A stretch of 8,769 nucleotides of DNA from Desulfamplus sp. (lineage in GTDB: Bacteria > Desulfobacterota > Desulfobacteria > Desulfobacterales > Desulfobacteraceae), in NCBI GenBank assembly GCA_015233755.1, contig JADFXA010000074.1, positions 1 to 8,769 on the forward strand, given 5' to 3'. Shown in pieces: positions 5,819 through 8,769 of this stretch. The notes under the pieces were generated by a model. That model was given only the letters and a program-made list of their open reading frames with translations. It was not told the origin of the DNA and did no database searches. The position numbers and the translations under genes were made by a program. How positions within the stretch are numbered: position 1 is the stretch's first letter; each line of letters begins with the position of its first letter.

Positions 5819-6727
5819 TCATTTTAGAAAAAGCTCTTTGCCATTACAAGCTGTTCTTAGAGCTACTTCAGATAGCGGAATATCAAGAATCTTTGATATG
5901 GCAGTTGCAACCATGAAAATATTACAAGGTTCATTTAATCCTATCTGGAAAAGTTTTGTAGCCCATTTAGGATTAGGTGAACCAGAGTAAATACGGTCTC
6001 GATTTTCAGATTCTAAATCAGGATAGTAAGGTAAGATAGCAGGACTATCTGTTTCAATCAAAAGTCTTTCAAGTGAAACTTTTTTTAATGCTTTCTGTAC
6101 CTTCTTATTGTTAGGATGTGTTACTGAACCAGAAAATGATATATAAAAACCATATTGCTCAAGAATTGGTATCATATCAGCAGAACCAGAATAAGAGTGA
6201 ATAACTCCACCATCGCAGATTGGTCCTATATGTTTGATAATTTTGATTAATACATCCCACCCTCTACGTATATGGATTGAAACAGGAATATGTAACTCTT
6301 TTGCCATGCCAAGTTGAGCTTTAAATATTATCTCCTGCTTCTTTTTATCAATATTTTTAAGAACATGGTCTAAACCTATCTCACCTATAAAAGGTTTAGC
6401 ATGCTTGTAACAATTAGATTCTATATTAAGATATTTCTCTAAATCATAGAACCACTTTTCAGAAACATCTTCAACAAACCATGGATGAACTCCAAAGCAA
6501 GGGATTATATTCTCATATGTTGAAGCAATATGAGCTACGGCTTCCCAATCTGCCTCTTTTGTCCCACAGCATACAATAGTGCCGCCGCTGTTTTCCTTCC
6601 ATCTTGATATAATACCATCAATATCCCATACTATTTCTGGCTCTTGAAGATGGCAATGTGCATCGAAAAAGCTAAAGCCTCGATCATTATTAACGCTAAT
6701 ATTATTAATACTTGGGATTTTATTCAT
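5819..6727 (-). CDS. TatD-family metal-dependent hydrolase
   Basis: A member of the TatD deoxyribonuclease-like amidohydrolase family: a TIM barrel with a binuclear metal site, related to 3'-5' exonuclease TatD/YcfH. Metal-site motifs occur in family order: FDAHCHL (H24, H26), GVHPW (H81), GEIGLD (E116), SIHIRR (H152), VIHSYSG (H177) and ETDSP (D227). The protein has 302 aa, longer than the usual 255-265. About 20 polar residues precede the FDAHCHL strand, and there is extra sequence around 240-255. The start is uncertain: no Shine-Dalgarno precedes the ATG at 6727, but no other ATG, GTG or TTG lies between it and the first motif. The gene lies 98 nt after gpsA on the same strand. The substrate cannot be told from sequence; nuclease activity is known only for some family members. 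Confidence 0.93.
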   Translation of the reverse strand: MNKIPSINNISVNNDRGFSFFDAHCHLQEPEIVWDIDGIISRWKENSGGTIVCCGTKEADWEAVAHIASTYENIIPCFGVHPWFVEDVSEKWFYDLEKYLNIESNCYKHAKPFIGEIGLDHVLKNIDKKKQEIIFKAQLGMAKELHIPVSIHIRRGWDVLIKIIKHIGPICDGGVIHSYSGSADMIPILEQYGFYISFSGSVTHPNNKKVQKALKKVSLERLLIETDSPAILPYYPDLESENRDRIYSGSPNPKWATKLFQIGLNEPCNIFMVATAISKILDIPLSEVALRTACNGKELFLK

Positions 6728-6742
6728 TAAGATTAGAAAAAG

Positions 6743-6771
6743 TTAAGAAATCAAAAGGGTTTAATTCTTAA
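6743..6771 (-). terminator. Possible weak terminator between gpsA and the TatD-family gene
   Basis: TTAAGAA (6743-6749) and TTCTTAA (6765-6771) form a 7-bp inverted repeat with a 15-nt loop. Read on the - strand it is followed by CTTTTTCT. The stem has only one G-C pair, so it is weak. The rest of the 98-nt gap is purine-rich on the + strand and shows no other feature I can support. Confidence 0.25.
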
Positions 6772-6825
6772 GTTGGCTAAAAGTTAGAAGAAGTTTTAAG
6801 GAAAAAATAGATTGGAAAAATAGGT

Positions 6826-7860
6826 TTATTCAAGTTCAATTGTTTCGTGACCAAGACGTCTTGTCATAAGGCGTGCGATTGCATCTGCTGGCGTACTGTT
6901 TTCATACAAAGCCTTGTAAACTTCATTAATAATTGGTAATTCGATATTGAGTTTTTTAGCAAGATTATAAACAGACTTTGTATTTCTTACACCTTCTGCA
7001 ACAGTGAGTCTTTTATCTTGTATCTCAGAAATTGTCATTCCCTGACCCAACTGTTTTCCAACAGTGTAGTTTCGGCTTAAATCTCCAGTACAAGTTAAAA
7101 TAAGATCTCCTACTCCTGAAAGCCCAGCAAATGTATGAGGCTTTGCACCCATCTTCATTCCAAGCCTTCTAATTTCAGCAAGCCCACGTGTAATTAAGGC
7201 TGCTCTGGTGTTTAAGCCTAAATCCATACCATCTACAAATCCTGCGGCAATAGCAATAACATTTTTAACTGCACCACCAATCTCAAGGCCAATTGGATCA
7301 TCATTTACATAAACCCTCAGATATTCTGTAGCAAAGATATGTTGAATATGCGTTGCTACATTAATATCTTTTGAAGCTACGCTTATTGCAGTTGGAACTC
7401 TATTTGCAACCTCTTTAGCAAAACTTGGACCCGAGAGAACCACTATTTGATTCTCGTTTAAAACAGGAATTGACTCGAGTATAACTCCCATCATTGTCAG
7501 ATACGAACAATCTTCTATGCCTTTTGATGCAGTAATCACGATAGTATCACTCAAAATAGATTTATTTATTCGATTGGCAATTTGACGCATAGTATGAGAA
7601 GGGACAACAATCAAAAGAATGTTGTTATACTTGACTACTTCTTCAAGATTATTTGTGGGAATAATGTTGTTGGAAAGTTGTATATTGGGTAAAAATAGTT
7701 TGTTTTCACCGTATTTGAGAATATCCTGCTTTACTTCCGGCTCATAAGCCCATAGAGAAACTGCATACCCTTTTTCAGCTAAAAGATTAGCAAGAGCTGT
7801 TCCCCAACTTCCTGCCCCTATTACACCAATCTTTTGCACTTCATTTTTATTATAGAGCAT
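6826..7860 (-). CDS. gpsA: NAD(P)-dependent glycerol-3-phosphate dehydrogenase (GpsA)
   Basis: Reduces dihydroxyacetone phosphate to sn-glycerol 3-phosphate, the backbone of bacterial phospholipids; cytoplasmic. The 344 aa fit the family (about 330-340). The N-terminal Rossmann domain has GAGSWGTALA with the nucleotide-binding glycines at 15, 17 and 20. VVPSHTMR (85-92), ASKG with K113 and SGPSFA (143-148) follow. The C-terminal helical domain has GGAVKNVIAIAAG with the catalytic K199, then GLSGVGDL and TGDLSRNYTVG. The ATG at 7860 lies inside the end of the upstream M23 gene (11-bp overlap), which suggests translational coupling; its own Shine-Dalgarno is weak. It supplies glycerol phosphate for ester-type lipids, which fits a bacterial rather than archaeal host. 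Confidence 0.97.
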   Translation of the reverse strand: MLYNKNEVQKIGVIGAGSWGTALANLLAEKGYAVSLWAYEPEVKQDILKYGENKLFLPNIQLSNNIIPTNNLEEVVKYNNILLIVVPSHTMRQIANRINKSILSDTIVITASKGIEDCSYLTMMGVILESIPVLNENQIVVLSGPSFAKEVANRVPTAISVASKDINVATHIQHIFATEYLRVYVNDDPIGLEIGGAVKNVIAIAAGFVDGMDLGLNTRAALITRGLAEIRRLGMKMGAKPHTFAGLSGVGDLILTCTGDLSRNYTVGKQLGQGMTISEIQDKRLTVAEGVRNTKSVYNLAKKLNIELPIINEVYKALYENSTPADAIARLMTRRLGHETIELE

Positions 7861-8769
7861 GTTTAGTATTACTTATATAGTCTATAAAGAGAGAAGAGTG
7901 AGGCATATTGTAAGAAAATTCTCTTCTGGTATTTCTGTTCCACTGTTTGTTCAGCATGGCAACATGCTGAAAGAAAATATTTCTGAATTTTTTGGGAAGT
8001 GGAGTTCCCTGGGGTAATTTAAGTTTCCTGTAATCTATATATCTATTATTTACAATGAAACCTAAGTGCAAATGAGGACCAGTAGCATAACCCGTAGCAC
8101 CAACATAACCTATAATATCTCCTTTGGAAACTTTCTTATTTACTTTCATACTTTTATGAAATTTTGACAAATGCATATATTCGCTAATACCTCTACCTGG
8201 GTGCTCAATCTTTAAATAATTCCCAGCAGATTCTGCATAGCCTTTAAATATAACAACTCCGTCTCCTACGCTTTTTATTGGTGTTCCTGTTGGTGCAGCG
8301 TAATCAATACCATTGTGAGGTTGAAACATCTGTTTTATAGGATGCAATCGTCTTGCAGAAAATCCAGAAGCTACCTCTTTGTACCTAAGTGGTTCCTTTA
8401 AAAAAGATGATTCAAGGCTATTACCTTTTTCATCGTAATAGCCATGTTTACCGTTGTAAGTAAAACGATATGCTTGATAGCTTTTCTTTTTTGATGTGAT
8501 TATAGCAGCAGTTATGACACCAGTTTTAACTAATTTATCATTTATATATTTTTCTTGATATGCAATCTGAACAAGATCTCCTGTCTGAATATTTGATAGG
8601 GCAGGAGTATTTTTGAATATTGATGATAAATGATTAATAAGTTTTTTATTAAGTCCCATCTTAACAAGAGTCTTGCGAAGATTACTTTTCACAATTCCTG
8701 CAACTTGTTTTATCTTTACGCTTGATTCTATATCCGCGGTATTTTGTATTCCAGATGTTTTACTATCAA
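7850..8769 (-). CDS. M23-family peptidoglycan endopeptidase, MepM-like (N-terminus beyond window)
   Basis: A LytM/M23 zinc metallopeptidase that cleaves peptidoglycan cross-links, acting in the periplasm. The C-terminal catalytic domain shows FQPHNGIDYAAPTGTP (Zn ligands H126 and D130, numbered from the GTG at 8692), EYMHLSKF (H174) and ATGPHLHLGF (H207, H209). The layout matches active MepM-type enzymes. Before it lies a region like the OapA/Csd3-type N-terminal domain of that family (SNLRKTLVKMGL, then TGDLVQIAYQEKYI). The frame stays open without a stop from 8692 to the window edge (25 more codons), so the GTG at 8692 is probably internal and the signal or membrane anchor lies outside. A tail of about 55 residues with many basic and aromatic residues follows the catalytic domain. 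The stop overlaps gpsA by 11 bp. Confidence 0.94.
   Translation of the reverse strand, partial: DSKTSGIQNTADIESSVKIKQVAGIVKSNLRKTLVKMGLNKKLINHLSSIFKNTPALSNIQTGDLVQIAYQEKYINDKLVKTGVITAAIITSKKKSYQAYRFTYNGKHGYYDEKGNSLESSFLKEPLRYKEVASGFSARRLHPIKQMFQPHNGIDYAAPTGTPIKSVGDGVVIFKGYAESAGNYLKIEHPGRGISEYMHLSKFHKSMKVNKKVSKGDIIGYVGATGYATGPHLHLGFIVNNRYIDYRKLKLPQGTPLPKKFRNIFFQHVAMLNKQWNRNTRREFSYNMPHSSLFIDYISNTKHAL

Noticed and set aside
5791..5840. CAAAGAG...CTCTTTG inverted repeat as a terminator between the convergent Hpt and TatD genes
   Set aside because: The stem is 7 bp with a 36-nt loop, lacks a T-run in either useful direction, and its right arm lies inside the TatD-family coding sequence.
1..8769. 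CRISPR array, tRNA/rRNA genes, insertion sequence, toxin-antitoxin or defence genes
   Set aside because: I saw no regularly spaced repeats, no tRNA-like or rRNA-like sequence, no transposase motifs or terminal repeats, and the genes are ordinary core-metabolism families.

Overview
The window carries core carbon and envelope metabolism of a bacterium. Its left half (about 1-4931, + strand) encodes part of the Wood-Ljungdahl (reductive acetyl-CoA) pathway: a full-length bacterial-type acetyl-CoA synthase (acsB), the large corrinoid iron-sulfur protein subunit (acsC) and the methyltetrahydrofolate:corrinoid protein methyltransferase (acsE). A 16-codon C-terminal scrap of an unidentified gene precedes acsB. 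The DNA is AT-rich. ACS has the N-terminal CODH-docking domain that archaeal CdhC lacks, and gpsA indicates bacterial glycerolipids. An anaerobic, AT-rich, Gram-negative bacterium such as an acetyl-CoA-pathway sulfate reducer (Desulfobacterota) fits best. That placement is inference, not something the sequence proves.

Layout: tail of an upstream gene (2-52); 139-nt leader; acsB (192-2405); a 152-nt gap with a promoter-like sequence and a large nested stem-loop; acsC (2558-3898); a gap with an intrinsic-terminator-like hairpin; acsE (4026-4931); a strong, probably bidirectional terminator (5004-5042) followed by a second hairpin; a small unknown gene (5104-5418) and a stand-alone Hpt phosphotransfer protein (5460-5777). 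On the - strand, facing these convergently, are an M23 metallopeptidase (cut by the right edge), gpsA overlapping it by 11 bp, and a TatD-family hydrolase. No stretch over 300 bases lacks a gene.

Working together: AcsE moves the methyl group of methyl-tetrahydrofolate to the cobalt of AcsC (with AcsD, not in this window). AcsB joins that methyl with CO, made by CODH (also not in this window), and CoA to give acetyl-CoA. The same enzymes run in reverse in organisms that oxidise acetate. The Hpt protein would belong to a multistep phosphorelay whose partners are elsewhere. The - strand genes are housekeeping: peptidoglycan hydrolysis, glycerol-3-phosphate synthesis and a metal-dependent hydrolase.

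I found no convincing novel multi-gene system. The most interesting material is in the non-coding joints of the acs cluster: the stem-loop before acsC and the terminator before acsE. Next come an extra cysteine beside the Ni ligands of ACS, a C-terminal insertion in AcsE, and an unrecognised small gene paired with the orphan Hpt.
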